Source: Streptomyces sp. RKAG290
GTDB taxonomy: Bacteria > Actinomycetota > Actinomycetes > Streptomycetales > Streptomycetaceae
Reading direction: 5' to 3'
DNA length: 64,000 nucleotides
Assembly (NCBI RefSeq): GCF_023701695.1
Contig: NZ_JAJOZC010000001.1
Location: 4,959,894 to 5,023,893, forward strand
Made by a program: the position numbers and the translations under genes. Position 1 is the stretch's first letter. Each line of letters begins with the position of its first letter. Positions 27,547 through 36,206 of this stretch are shown here, piece by piece. The notes under the pieces were generated by a model. The model was not told the origin of the DNA and searched no databases. It worked only from the letters and a program-made list of their open reading frames with translations.

Positions 27547-28830
27547 ATGACCACGCTTTCGCCGTACGACAACATGTCCCCGGTCGCCCAGGCCGCCTAC
27601 CGGGCACGCGCCGCAGCCGCCGACATCGCGCCACTTCCGCGCGCGGCGAAGGACGACGCGCTGCTGGCGATCGCGGACGCGCTCGAAGTACGGACGAGCG
27701 ACATCATCGCGGCCAACGCCGAGGACGTGGTGCGCGCCCGGGAGGCCGGCACCAGTGAGTCGGTCGTCGACCGGCTCACCCTCACCCCCGAGCGCATCCG
27801 GGCCATCGCGGCCGACGTGCGGGACGTGGCGGCGCTGCCCGACCCGGTGGGCGAGGTGGTGCGCGGCTCGACGCTCCCCAACGGCATCGACCTGCGCCAG
27901 GTCCGGGTGCCGCTCGGCGTGGTCGGGATCATCTACGAGGCCCGGCCCAACGTGACGGTGGACGCCGCCGCCCTGTGCCTGAAGTCGGGCAACGCCGTCC
28001 TGCTGCGTGGTTCGTCCTCCGCGCACGCGTCGAACCGGGCACTGGTGCGGGTACTGCGCGACGCCGTCGGCGGCTCCGGGCTGCCGGCCGACGCGGTGCA
28101 GCTGGTGCCGGGCGAGAACCGTGACTCCGTGCGCGAACTCATGCGGGCCCGCGGCCTGGTCGACGTGCTCATCCCGCGCGGCGGCGCCTCGCTGATCCGT
28201 ACCGTCGTCGAGGAATCCACCGTCCCGGTGATCGAGACCGGCACCGGCAACTGCCATGTGTACGTGGATGCGCAGACCGACCTCGACATGGCCGTCGCGA
28301 TCCTGGTCAACTCCAAGGCGCAGCGCCCGAGCGTCTGCAACGCCGCCGAGACGCTGCTGGTCCACAAGGACATCGCCGACGCCTTCCTGCCGCGGGCGCT
28401 GGACGCGCTCGCCGAGGCCGGCGTGACCGTCCACGGGGACGAACGGGTCCTGGAGTACGCCGAGGGGTCCAAGGCCACCGTGGTGGCGGCGACGCCGGAG
28501 GACTGGGAGACCGAATACCTCTCGTACGACATCGCGGCCGCCGTCGTGGAGTCGCTGGACGCGGCCGTGGCGCACATCCGGCTCTGGTCGTCCGGCCACA
28601 CCGAGGCGATCGTGACCACTTCACAGGCCGCGGCCCGCCGTTTCACCCAGTTGGTGGATTCGACGACGGTGACTGTGAACGCCTCGACGAGGTTCACCGA
28701 CGGCGGTCAGTTCGGGTTCGGCGCCGAGATCGGTATCTCCACGCAGAAGCTGCACGCCAGGGGCCCGATGGGGCTGCCGGAGCTGACCTCCACGAAGTAC
28801 ATCGTGACCGGCGACGGCCACGTGAGGTGA
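27547..28830 (+). CDS. proA: Glutamate-5-semialdehyde dehydrogenase
   Basis: A 427-residue ProA with the aldehyde dehydrogenase fold: GVVGIIYEARPNVTVDAA, LRGSSSAHASN, the VIETGTGNCHVYVD stretch, and the catalytic cysteine in SVCNAAETLL. The C-terminal FTDGGQFGFGAEIGISTQKLHARGPMG signature is intact. It reduces glutamyl-5-phosphate with NADPH in proline synthesis. ATG 27547 is the family start; no overlap with the upstream hypothetical gene. Confidence 0.96.
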   Translation: MTTLSPYDNMSPVAQAAYRARAAAADIAPLPRAAKDDALLAIADALEVRTSDIIAANAEDVVRAREAGTSESVVDRLTLTPERIRAIAADVRDVAALPDPVGEVVRGSTLPNGIDLRQVRVPLGVVGIIYEARPNVTVDAAALCLKSGNAVLLRGSSSAHASNRALVRVLRDAVGGSGLPADAVQLVPGENRDSVRELMRARGLVDVLIPRGGASLIRTVVEESTVPVIETGTGNCHVYVDAQTDLDMAVAILVNSKAQRPSVCNAAETLLVHKDIADAFLPRALDALAEAGVTVHGDERVLEYAEGSKATVVAATPEDWETEYLSYDIAAAVVESLDAAVAHIRLWSSGHTEAIVTTSQAAARRFTQLVDSTTVTVNASTRFTDGGQFGFGAEIGISTQKLHARGPMGLPELTSTKYIVTGDGHVR

Positions 28831-28895
28831 GCTCGGGATGCGTCGAATGTGCGGTCTCCCTGCCCAAGACGACCCTCCGGGGCTAGGCTGAAGCT

Positions 28896-29585
28896 GTGCC
28901 GGACGACGTGGGGGGCAAGCCGTTTCCGAACGGATGGGAGCCCGACGACGACCGCGGGGGCGCGGATGAGGACTTCGCCTCCGTGGTGTTCGACGAGGAC
29001 TTCGTGCGGGCAGCGGCGTTCCATGAACCGAGCGCTGTCGAGCGCCTGTTGGCGGCCGCCGAGGCGGAGGCCTTCCGTTCCCGGTCCGGCGGCGGCCCGC
29101 TGGACGACGAGCTCTACGACGACGGCTACGGCCCGGGCGGCGCATACGGCCGCGGGAGCGGCTACGACGACCGGCTGGGCCCGGACGACGACGACTACTA
29201 CGAGAGCGGCCCCTACGGGCGCCACGGCGGTTCCCTGCGCCCCTACCGGGGAGCGGCCCGCTGGCACCGGCCGGTGGCCTGGCTGCTTGCCCTGGTGATG
29301 GGCGTGGGCATGGTCGCGCTGGCCTTCAGCGCCGTCTACCGCAATGCCCCGGGCGACCGGCAGGACCAGGTCCCGCCGCCGGCCACGAGCGGCGTGGACA
29401 GCGCACCCGTGCCCTCCGCCGTCCCGTCCGCCTCGGCCGGCTACTTCCGCCCGGTGGCCTCCACGGCCCCCGTACGCCCTGACGGCCCGGGAGGCGTGGA
29501 CAGCGCACCCGTGCCCTCCGCCGTCCCGTCCGCCTCGGCCGGCTACTTCCGCCCGGGTGGCCTCCACGGCCCCCGTACGCCCTGA
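28896..29585 (+). CDS. Acidic single-pass membrane protein, function unknown
   Basis: About 229 residues as read, starting GTG 28896. The N-terminal 125 residues are cytoplasmic in type, acidic and rich in Gly, Tyr and Asp. They carry the motif SVVFDEDFVRAAAFHE that is repeated in the neighbouring protein at 30411. One hydrophobic helix (about 130-150, WLLALVMGVGMVALAFSAVY) follows, then a Pro/Ser/Val external tail. The tail contains a 102-bp tandem duplication, and the second copy has one extra G (29555-29557), so the end of the protein is uncertain: it may stop in either copy or continue into the minisatellite beyond. Orthologues follow proA in other Streptomyces. No function known. Confidence 0.7.
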   Translation: MPDDVGGKPFPNGWEPDDDRGGADEDFASVVFDEDFVRAAAFHEPSAVERLLAAAEAEAFRSRSGGGPLDDELYDDGYGPGGAYGRGSGYDDRLGPDDDDYYESGPYGRHGGSLRPYRGAARWHRPVAWLLALVMGVGMVALAFSAVYRNAPGDRQDQVPPPATSGVDSAPVPSAVPSASAGYFRPVASTAPVRPDGPGGVDSAPVPSAVPSASAGYFRPGGLHGPRTP

Positions 29586-29595
29586 CGGCCCGGGA
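29391..29595 (+). repeat. 102-bp tandem duplication with a frame-changing extra G
   Basis: Copy one (29391-29492) and copy two (29493-29595) are identical except that copy two has GGG where copy one has GG (CCCGGTGG versus CCCGGGTGG). Copy one reads through in frame, while copy two shifts and stops at TGA 29583-29585. Confidence 0.9.
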
Positions 29596-29603
29596 GGGCC
29601 TTG

Positions 29604-29760
29604 GAGCCGGTGCCGACCGCCCGGGAGCCGGTGCCGACGGCGTGGCGGCCGGTGCCGACCCGCCCGGGAGCCGGTTGCGACGGCTTGGCGGCCGGTGCCT
29701 ACGGCCCAGAAGCCGGTGTCGGCGGCTTGGCGGCCGGTGCCGACGGCTAGGGAGCCGGTT
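29604..29760 (+). repeat. 21-bp minisatellite, about seven degenerate units
   Basis: Units such as GAGCCGGTGCCGACCGCCCGG repeat about seven times with changes; one is 22 nt, which breaks frame. In one frame they encode heptads of the form E/R-PVPTA-R/W. They follow the 102-bp duplication directly, so this whole tail region is unstable or mis-assembled. Confidence 0.8.
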
Positions 29761-30410
29761 GGCGGGGCTGCGGGGTCAGGTGCTGGGAGCCGGCGGTGTG
29801 GGGCAGCTGCTGGGCCGTTCCGGCTCTGGGCTGCTCTGGGGCTGGTCCGGCGGACCGGCCCCGCCGCTCGCTCGCCTGGCCGAACCCGTTCCTGTCTTGC
29901 GCGCCCGCCCCTGCCCTGCCGGTTCGCCCACCGGCCCCCGCCGTGGCGGTTCGCCCGCAGGCCCCCGCCGTGGCGCACGTTTGCCGGTTGCCCCGCCACC
30001 GGGCGTGCCTGCCGGACCACCGGCCACCCCGCCCTGCCGCCCGCCTGCCGGAGCACCCGCAGGCCCGCCCCTGTCCCGGCGCCCGCCCTGACGGACCAGC
30101 CCCCGGGCTGCTTCTGTTCCGGCGTCGGCCCGGCCGTCCGGGGCGCTCCTGTCCCGTGTGGGCCGGGACCACTACGGCCCAGGCCCCGCGCGGGACGGCG
30201 GAACTCCGGGGCACTTCCCGTCCGCCACCGCGTTTACCTTCGTCGTAATCGACCTACTCTGAAGATATGACCCCTCGCCCGCTCGAAGAGGGGGCTTCTC
30301 ACTTGCCCGCGCATGCCCCCGCATGACGGGCAGACCCTGTCCCGGCCTTCCGGCGGGAGCGGGGCGCACCGCATCGGCCTCCGGCCGGTGATGTGGAGTC
30401 GGGAGAAGTC
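29761..30410. other. 650-nt low-complexity stretch without a supported gene
   Basis: Long frames exist on both strands but are Pro/Arg/Ala or Gly/Arg-rich with no domain or ribosome binding site. Short C/G-rich near-repeats continue (for example GCGGTTCGCCC variants at 29920-29970). The last 40 nt hold GGGAGA, the ribosome binding site of the next gene. A decayed or frameshifted tail of the preceding gene is possible. Confidence 0.5.
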
Positions 30411-31541
30411 ATGGCAGACCACGGAGATCCACCCGAAGGACCGCCGGAGAACGGTGCCGCCGGTGGCGAGGACGAGTACCGCTCGCTCGTTTTCGACGAG
30501 TCCTTCGTCCGGGCTGCGCGGCTTCAGGAATTCTCCGCCCAGGAACGCATGGGGGAGCACGCCCGTGCCGTCCGAAGCCTGCCGGGCCGGACCCTCCACA
30601 ACGGCTCCCGAGCCGCCCTCGTTCTGGTCATCCTGATCGCCCTGGCCTTCGGAACGGCCGTCTTCATGGGCTTCCGCCACCCCTACCAGAGCCCCGTCGC
30701 GAGACGGCCCGAGCCGCTGCGGATGACCGTCGTCCCCTTGGCGCCACGCGGCGTCGTACCCGCGGGCACGACGGCCGGCCTCTTCGCGAGCAGCCCCGCC
30801 GCGCCGTATCCGAAGGGGGCCGCGGGCATCAACCCTCCGGTGAGCCGGCGGACGGAGAATTTCTCGGACAGCCAGGTGGGTGCCGCCCTGACCACGGTCA
30901 AGGACTACCTGGTGGCCTCCTCGCTCGACCCCGACGTGCTCGGCGGCAACACGGTCCGGCCGGTGGAGTCGCTGCTCGACCCGGACCAGATGGCCCAGTT
31001 CGACCGGAGCATGGACGAGCCGGACGCCGACGGGCAGCATGCCGCCACCGGCTGGCTCGTGCGCTTCGACCCGGCCGAGGCCGTCGCCGATCCGGAGGTC
31101 CGCGTGCGCGGCACCCTGCGGTATGCCGAGGTGGGGACCGACGCCCTGGAGGTGGTGTCGGACCACACCTTCACCTACGCCCTCCGGCCGGCCGTCTCCG
31201 GTCCCCAACAGGACCAAGGGGCGTCGCTGTTCACGGTCCGACGGGAGCTGCGGTTCCGGTTCGACCGGGAGGACCTGCGGCTGCACCGGCTGGAGTTGCA
31301 GACCAGCTACGTCCAGGCCGGACCGCAGTCCTGCGCGGCCGACACCACCGGTGCGCTGCGGCCACTTCTGGCCGGCCGGCGAGCGGCCTCCCGCGGCCCC
31401 GCGGGCACCGACCCGTACGCGACGGGCCGGCCCACCGCGGCGCTGTGCGGAACGCTGGAAGTCAGCTCCCTGCCGTCCCGGGCTCCTGCGCCGGCCCCTC
31501 AGGGTCCTCGGGCCTCCGGGACCCCGGCGAGTCGTCCGTAG
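30411..31541 (+). CDS. Single-pass membrane protein with conserved extracytoplasmic domain
   Basis: A 376-residue protein of a conserved Streptomyces type without known function. Residues 1-55 are acidic and contain the motif YRSLVFDESFVRAARLQE, shared with the protein at 28896. A membrane helix follows (about 68-86, ALVLVILIALAFGTAVFMG). The external domain (about 140-310) has mixed strands and helices and resembles a structural or binding domain rather than an enzyme; two Cys (in SCAA and LCGT) could form a disulfide. ATG 30411 is chosen because GGGAGA lies 4 nt upstream; an in-frame GTG at 30393 is weaker. The last 80 nt overlap the end of the convergent M48 protease gene. Confidence 0.75.
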   Translation: MADHGDPPEGPPENGAAGGEDEYRSLVFDESFVRAARLQEFSAQERMGEHARAVRSLPGRTLHNGSRAALVLVILIALAFGTAVFMGFRHPYQSPVARRPEPLRMTVVPLAPRGVVPAGTTAGLFASSPAAPYPKGAAGINPPVSRRTENFSDSQVGAALTTVKDYLVASSLDPDVLGGNTVRPVESLLDPDQMAQFDRSMDEPDADGQHAATGWLVRFDPAEAVADPEVRVRGTLRYAEVGTDALEVVSDHTFTYALRPAVSGPQQDQGASLFTVRRELRFRFDREDLRLHRLELQTSYVQAGPQSCAADTTGALRPLLAGRRAASRGPAGTDPYATGRPTAALCGTLEVSSLPSRAPAPAPQGPRASGTPASRP

Positions 31542-32619
31542 CATCCCCCTGGCCGGTCCCGGCTCCGGAGCCGTTGGCACCGCTGCCGCCCGCGCCGGTG
31601 AACCGGTCCCGGAGCTTGCCGCCCAGATCGCCGGCTCCGCCCGCTATGTCGCCGACCAGCTTCATCAGCGGATCCTTGCTGCTGCGCACCGAACCGGCGT
31701 AGTGCGAGGCGGATTCCCTGAAGGCGTCCGTGACCGAGGTGTCCTTGTCCTCGTCGCGACGCGGGTAGTGCCCGTCCATGATCCGCTGGTAGTCGCGGGT
31801 CTCGGACCACTTCTTCAGCTCGGCCGCGCGCACCGTGGTGAAGGGGTGCGAGCGGGGCAGCACATTGAGGATCTTGAGGACGGAATCCCGCAGATCGCCG
31901 CCCTTCTCGTACTCGTCGGCCTGGGCGAGGAACGCGTCCACGTTCATCTCGTGCAGGTGGTTGCCGCCGGCGATCTTCATCAGTCCGCGCATCGAGGCCT
32001 GCAGATCCTGGCCGACCAGCAGCCCGGCCCGGTCGGCCGACAGTTCCGACTTGCGGAACCACTCGCGCAGCGCCGTCACGATCGCCATGATCGCGACGTT
32101 GCCGAGCGGGATCCAGGCGACCTTCAGGGCGAGATTGGTGAGGAAGAGCAGGATCGTGCGGTAGACGGCGTGGCCGGAGAGGGCGTGTCCCACCTCGTGG
32201 CCGACGACCGCGCGCATCTCCTCCTCGTCGAGCAGCTCCACCAGACCCGTCGTCACGACGATGATCGGCTCGTCGAGACCGATACACATGGCGTTGGGCT
32301 GCGGGTCCTGGTTCACGTACATCGGCGGGACCTTCTCCAGGTCCAGGATGTAACAGGCGTCCCGCAGCATGCTGTTCAGATGGCCGAACTGGGCGTCGCT
32401 CACCCGGACGGAGTCCGACAGGAAGAGCAGCCGCAGACTGCGCTCGGGCAACAGCCCACTCAGCGCCTTGAACACCGTGTCGAAACCGCTCAGCTTCCGC
32501 AGGGCCACCAGGGCCGAACGGTCAGCCGGGTGCTCGTAGGCCCGGGACGAGATTCCCGGGAAACGCCTGCGCTGCCTGCTCGGCACGTTCTCGTGACGCT
32601 CGTGGCTGCTTTCGGTCAT
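31462..32619 (-). CDS. M48 family zinc metalloprotease
   Basis: A 385-residue M48 peptidase. The catalytic zinc site is H141-E142-xx-H145 (HEVGH) with the third ligand in SELSADRAG (E192, D196). Hydrophobic segments around 115-180 suggest membrane association as in HtpX, although the topology is less clear. The C-terminal 70 residues are Gly/Ser/Asp-rich and low in complexity. M48 proteases cleave misfolded or regulatory membrane proteins. The start ATG at 32619 has GGGGGCCC upstream rather than a strong ribosome binding site. Its 3' end overlaps the convergent gene by 80 nt, unusual for this compact but generally non-overlapping region. Confidence 0.88.
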   Translation of the reverse strand: MTESSHERHENVPSRQRRRFPGISSRAYEHPADRSALVALRKLSGFDTVFKALSGLLPERSLRLLFLSDSVRVSDAQFGHLNSMLRDACYILDLEKVPPMYVNQDPQPNAMCIGLDEPIIVVTTGLVELLDEEEMRAVVGHEVGHALSGHAVYRTILLFLTNLALKVAWIPLGNVAIMAIVTALREWFRKSELSADRAGLLVGQDLQASMRGLMKIAGGNHLHEMNVDAFLAQADEYEKGGDLRDSVLKILNVLPRSHPFTTVRAAELKKWSETRDYQRIMDGHYPRRDEDKDTSVTDAFRESASHYAGSVRSSKDPLMKLVGDIAGGAGDLGGKLRDRFTGAGGSGANGSGAGTGQGDATDDSPGSRRPEDPEGPAQEPGTAGS

Positions 32620-32729
32620 GAATGGGCCCCCTGTTCATGCGAGACGTCGCTCGCCCCCTGACAAATCCCAGCGTAGGTGCTGGGGCTACGGTGTGCGGGG
32701 GGCTGTGGATAACTGAGGAGACGCCCGAC

Positions 32730-32882
32730 ATGCCGCACACCGTTGCTCTGTTCGCCGCCGCATCCGAAGAGCAGGGACCGGGCAACACGCTCCGCATCGT
32801 GCTGCTCGTCTCGCTCGTCGGAGCCGCGCTGATGGCCTGGTTCCTGCTGCGCGGATACCGCAACGACGACAACAACGACTGA
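32730..32882 (+). CDS. 50-residue single-pass membrane protein
   Basis: Starts ATG 32730 after GAGGAG (32716-32721). It has a short polar N-terminus, one hydrophobic helix (about residues 21-40, LRIVLLVSLVGAALMAWFLL) and an Asp/Asn tail ending DDNND. Similar tiny proteins stand here in other Streptomyces. No function is known. It precedes a second small membrane protein by 84 nt. Confidence 0.75.
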   Translation: MPHTVALFAAASEEQGPGNTLRIVLLVSLVGAALMAWFLLRGYRNDDNND

Positions 32883-32966
32883 GTCGGCGTGAGCGTGCCC
32901 GGAGCGCCCGCATACGATGTCCGCGACGTCTTCCCTCCGCCTCCCGATCGATAGGTCCTGCCGAAG

Positions 32967-33131
32967 ATGAGCCTCACGAGCACCGCACACCAGCTGGTCA
33001 CCGTCGCCGCCGAGGGCGGCGAGCACGGCGGCAATCACGAAAGCCTCAGCCCGTACCTCACCGGTGGCGGTGCGTTTGTCGCGCTTCTCCTCCTTCTGTG
33101 GATCACCACGCGCTTCAACCGCGACCGCTGA
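32967..33131 (+). CDS. 54-residue single-pass membrane protein
   Basis: ATG 32967 has CCGAAG upstream (weak). The first 30 residues are Gly/His/Glu-rich and polar; the helix is about 35-47 (AFVALLLLLWITT), followed by RFNRDR. Product and position resemble the small membrane protein just upstream, and it lies 38 nt before nadD, so it may be translated with nadD. Function unknown. Confidence 0.75.
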   Translation: MSLTSTAHQLVTVAAEGGEHGGNHESLSPYLTGGGAFVALLLLLWITTRFNRDR

Positions 33132-33169
33132 GACCGAGGCGTACAGCTGTGCCAGTAGGCTCTGCACGC

Positions 33170-33787
33170 ATGGGAGAGCAGAAAGTGCCTACCGGCCGCG
33201 GAAAGCGCCGACTCGGCGTGATGGGCGGGACATTTGACCCGATTCATCATGGACACCTGGTGGCGGCCAGTGAAGTGGCCGCCCAGTTCCACCTCGACGA
33301 GGTGGTCTTCGTCCCGACCGGGCAGCCGTGGCAGAAGAGCCACAAGCAGGTCTCCCCGGCCGAGGACCGGTATCTGATGACGGTCATCGCCACGGCGTCC
33401 AACCCGCAGTTCTCGGTCAGCCGGAGCGATATCGACCGCAACGGCCCCACGTACACGATCGACACCCTGCGCGACCTGCGCGCGGTCCACGGGGACGCGG
33501 ACCTCTTCTTCATCACCGGTGCCGACGCGCTCTCCCAGATCCTCACCTGGCGGGACGCCGACGAGCTGTTCTCGCTGTCCCACTTCATCGGTGTGACGCG
33601 GCCGGGACATGTGCTCACGGACGCCGGGCTGCCGGAGGGCGGCGTTTCCCTCGTGGAGGTTCCCGCACTGGCGATCTCCTCCACAGACTGCCGTGGGAGG
33701 GTCGCCGAGGGAGATCCCGTCTGGTACCTCGTGCCGGACGGCGTGGTCCGCTACATCGACAAGCGCCAGCTGTACCGCGGCGAATGA
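33170..33787 (+). CDS. nadD: Nicotinate-nucleotide adenylyltransferase
   Basis: A 205-residue NadD. The GGTFDPIHHGHL motif is the ATP-binding HxGH site, FITGADALSQI and the ISSTDCRGR (ISSTxxR) motif complete the active site. It adenylates nicotinate mononucleotide in NAD synthesis. ATG 33170 gives a 13-residue lead; a GTG 6 codons later is the alternative. The LCP-like gene starts 19 nt after the stop and rsfS follows that, an order common in Actinobacteria (nadD-rsfS region). Confidence 0.95.
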   Translation: MGEQKVPTGRGKRRLGVMGGTFDPIHHGHLVAASEVAAQFHLDEVVFVPTGQPWQKSHKQVSPAEDRYLMTVIATASNPQFSVSRSDIDRNGPTYTIDTLRDLRAVHGDADLFFITGADALSQILTWRDADELFSLSHFIGVTRPGHVLTDAGLPEGGVSLVEVPALAISSTDCRGRVAEGDPVWYLVPDGVVRYIDKRQLYRGE

Positions 33788-33806
33788 GCCACGGAGAGGG
33801 GCACCG

Positions 33807-35602
33807 GTGAACGACCGACAGAATCCGTACGACCCGTACTACCAGCAGCCGCAGATCGTCGGCTACGACGAGTACGGGCAGCCGGTGTACCAGCAGCAGC
33901 CCGGGCAGCAGCAGTACGACCCGTATGCGCAGCAGCAACAGCAACAGCAACAGGCTCAGCAGCAACAGCAGGCCCAGCAGCAGGCACCCCACGCCGGTGA
34001 TCAGGGGTACGGCTACGACCCGTACGCCCAGCAGCAGCAACAGCAGCAACAGCAGCAACAGCAGCAACAGCAGCAACAGCAGCAGCAACAGCAGCAGCCG
34101 GGCCAGGCCCCGCAGCAGTACGACCCGTACGCCGCCCAGCAGCACCAGCCTCCGCAGCAGGGTTACGGCTACGACGGCTATGGCTACGACACCGGGCAGC
34201 AGCCCGCCGTGGTCGACACCACCCAGCAGTGGAACATCCCGCAGCAGGCCCCGCCGCCGGCTCCCACCCCTGCTCCGTCGCCGAGCCCCGGTCCTGAACC
34301 GGACGCCGAGCCGGAGGCAGCCGTCCCCGGGCAGCGTCGCGGCGACCGCGACTACCGCACCGAGCAGTTCTCCTTCATCGAGGAGCCCGACGAGGACTCC
34401 GAAGACGTCATCGACTGGCTCAAGTTCACCGAGAGCCGCAGCGAGCGACGGGAGGAAGCACGGCGCCGCGGTCACAACCGGATGGTCGCGCTGATCGTCG
34501 TGGTGGCCCTGGTCGTGGTCGGCGGTGTCGGCTACCTCTGGTCCGCGGGCAAGATCCCGGCCTGTCGTCCTCGGACAAGGAGGACACCGCGACGACCGGC
34601 CCGCAGCGGCGGGACGTCATCGTGGTCCACCTCCACAACACCAAGGGCGGCGGTACGTCCACGGCGCTGCTCGTCGACAACGTCACCACCAAGCAGGGGA
34701 CCACCGTCCTGCTCCCCAACTCCCTCGCGGTCTCCGACGAGGACGGCACCACGAGCACACTGGGCAAATCGGTCGACGACGACGGCACCAGCGGCACCCG
34801 CGAGTCCATCGACACGCTGCTCGGCACCGACATCAGCGGCACCTGGCGGCTCGACACCCCGTACCTGGAGAACCTCGTCGACCTCGTCGGCAACATCGAG
34901 GTCGACACCGACACCGCCGTGCCCGACACCAAGAAGGGGTCCCCGCCCCTGGTGAAGAAGGGCAAGGCGCAGACACTCAGCGGCCCGATGGCCGTCGCGT
35001 ACGCCACCTACCGCGGCCCCGACGAGGCCGAGGCCAAGCAGCTGATGCGGTTCGGGCAGGTCATGCGCGGAGTGCTGCGCAAGATCTCGGACGACCCGAA
35101 GGCGGCCACCGTCACGGTGCAGACGCTGGCCCAGATCCTGGACCCGTCGCTGCCCGAGAAGGACCTCGGCGCCTCCCTGGCCAAGCTGGCGGAGCACGCC
35201 AAGGTCGGTGACTACAAGACGGCGCTGCTGCCGGTCCAGGACGACGGCACCCTCACCGACGCGGCCACGGAGAGCGTCGTCAAGGACATCCTGGGCGGCA
35301 CGGTCAAGGCCCCGGCCGCGGACGCGGCGGTACGGGTCGGCATCAAGAACGCCACCGGTGACGACCGTGGCACGGAGTCCGCCCGGATCAAGCTGGTCAA
35401 CGGGGGGTACGCCTTCGTCAACGGCGGGAAGACCGATGCCGTGGCCTCCTCCCAGGTCGTCTACAAGGCGGCCGCGGACAAGGAGAAGGCCACTCAGGTG
35501 GCCAAGACCCTCGATCTGCCGACGAGCGCGGTGAAGCAGGGCAAGCCGGCCGGGAACGCGGACGTGTCCGTCGTCATCGGGCAGAACTACAAGATCGAAT
35601 AG
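33807..35602 (+). CDS. Divergent LytR-CpsA-Psr protein with polyglutamine N-terminus (frame broken near 34558)
   Basis: About 598 residues after one base is restored at the CCCGG run (34556-34560). Residues 1-150 are a Tyr/Gly/Pro/Gln linker with repeats of YDPYA and a run of 23 consecutive Gln. One helix follows (about 228-250, ALIVVVALVVVGGVGYLW). The outer part has a reduced LCP-like domain (VVVHLHNTKGGG, IDTLLGTDISGTW, LSGPMAVAYATYRG), lacking several arginines expected in active phosphotransferases, and a C-terminal LytR_C domain (IKNATGDDRGTESARIKLVNGGY). Such proteins attach wall polymers to peptidoglycan; this one may bind rather than transfer. Start GTG 33807, with GGAGAGGGG upstream. 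In Streptomyces an LCP gene is usual between nadD and rsfS. Confidence 0.82.
34029..34097 (+). repeat. CAG/CAA microsatellite encoding 23 glutamines
   Basis: An uninterrupted 69-nt run of CAG and CAA codons, mostly in a CAGCAGCAA rhythm, within the LCP-like gene. Shorter Gln-rich runs precede it (33930-33982). The repeat is in frame, so changes in copy number alter only linker length. Confidence 0.9.
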
Positions 35603-35616
35603 ACCCGCTGGGGGAG

Positions 35617-35641
35617 CGGCTCCGGGACGGTTCCGGAGCCG
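35617..35641 (+). terminator. Hairpin after the LCP-like gene
   Basis: CGGCTCCGG pairs with CCGGAGCCG around GACGGTT; no T-run follows. A larger GGGACGG/CCGTCCC pairing overlaps it. Confidence 0.6.
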
Positions 35642-35774
35642 TCCCGCAGCGGCCCCCGGGCCGCCGTGCGGCGGTCCGGGCGACCCCTGAACGGTCTTCG
35701 GGCAATGGCTGCGTCGGGTGTCGGCGGTCCGTGAGACCCTAGAGGTCGATCTGCCCGCCGACGAAAGCCTGCTT

Positions 35775-36206
35775 GTGACCGCCACGGACCGCTCCATCGA
35801 GCTCATCAACGCTGCCGCTCAGGCGGCCGCCGACCGGCTCGCGCACGACATCATTGCGTACGACGTCAGCGACGTGCTGTCGATCACGGACGCCTTCCTG
35901 CTGGCCTCGGCCCCCAACGACCGCCAGGTCAAGTCGATCGTCGACGAGATCGAGGAGCAGCTCCAGAAGGAGCTCGGCGTCAAGCCGGTCCGCCGCGAAG
36001 GCGACCGCGACGCCCGCTGGATCCTCCTCGACTACGTCGACATCGTCATCCACGTCCAGCACAGCGAGGAGCGCGTCTTCTACGCGCTGGAGCGGCTCTG
36101 GAAGGACTGCCCCGAGATCGCCCTGCCCGAGGACGCCGTCAAGACCCGCGGCAAGGCCGAGGAGCACGCACAGCTCACCGGCGGCACGGAAGGTGACCAG
36201 AGCTGA
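35775..36206 (+). CDS. rsfS: Ribosome silencing factor RsfS
   Basis: A 143-residue RsfS (Iojap/YbeB) protein: start VTATDRSIELINAAAQAAADR, core DVSDVLSITDAFLLASAPNDRQV and the WILLDYVDIVIHVQ C-terminal strand. It binds L14 and prevents subunit joining in stationary phase. The GTG at 35775 matches the family start; the frame extends upstream to 35718 without family support. The stop overlaps the next gene's start. Confidence 0.92.
   Translation: MTATDRSIELINAAAQAAADRLAHDIIAYDVSDVLSITDAFLLASAPNDRQVKSIVDEIEEQLQKELGVKPVRREGDRDARWILLDYVDIVIHVQHSEERVFYALERLWKDCPEIALPEDAVKTRGKAEEHAQLTGGTEGDQS

Noticed and set aside
29344..30270. A 308-codon frame through the minisatellite
   Set aside because: Cys/Arg/Pro-rich composition, no ribosome binding site and no domain; probably a shadow of the repeat region.
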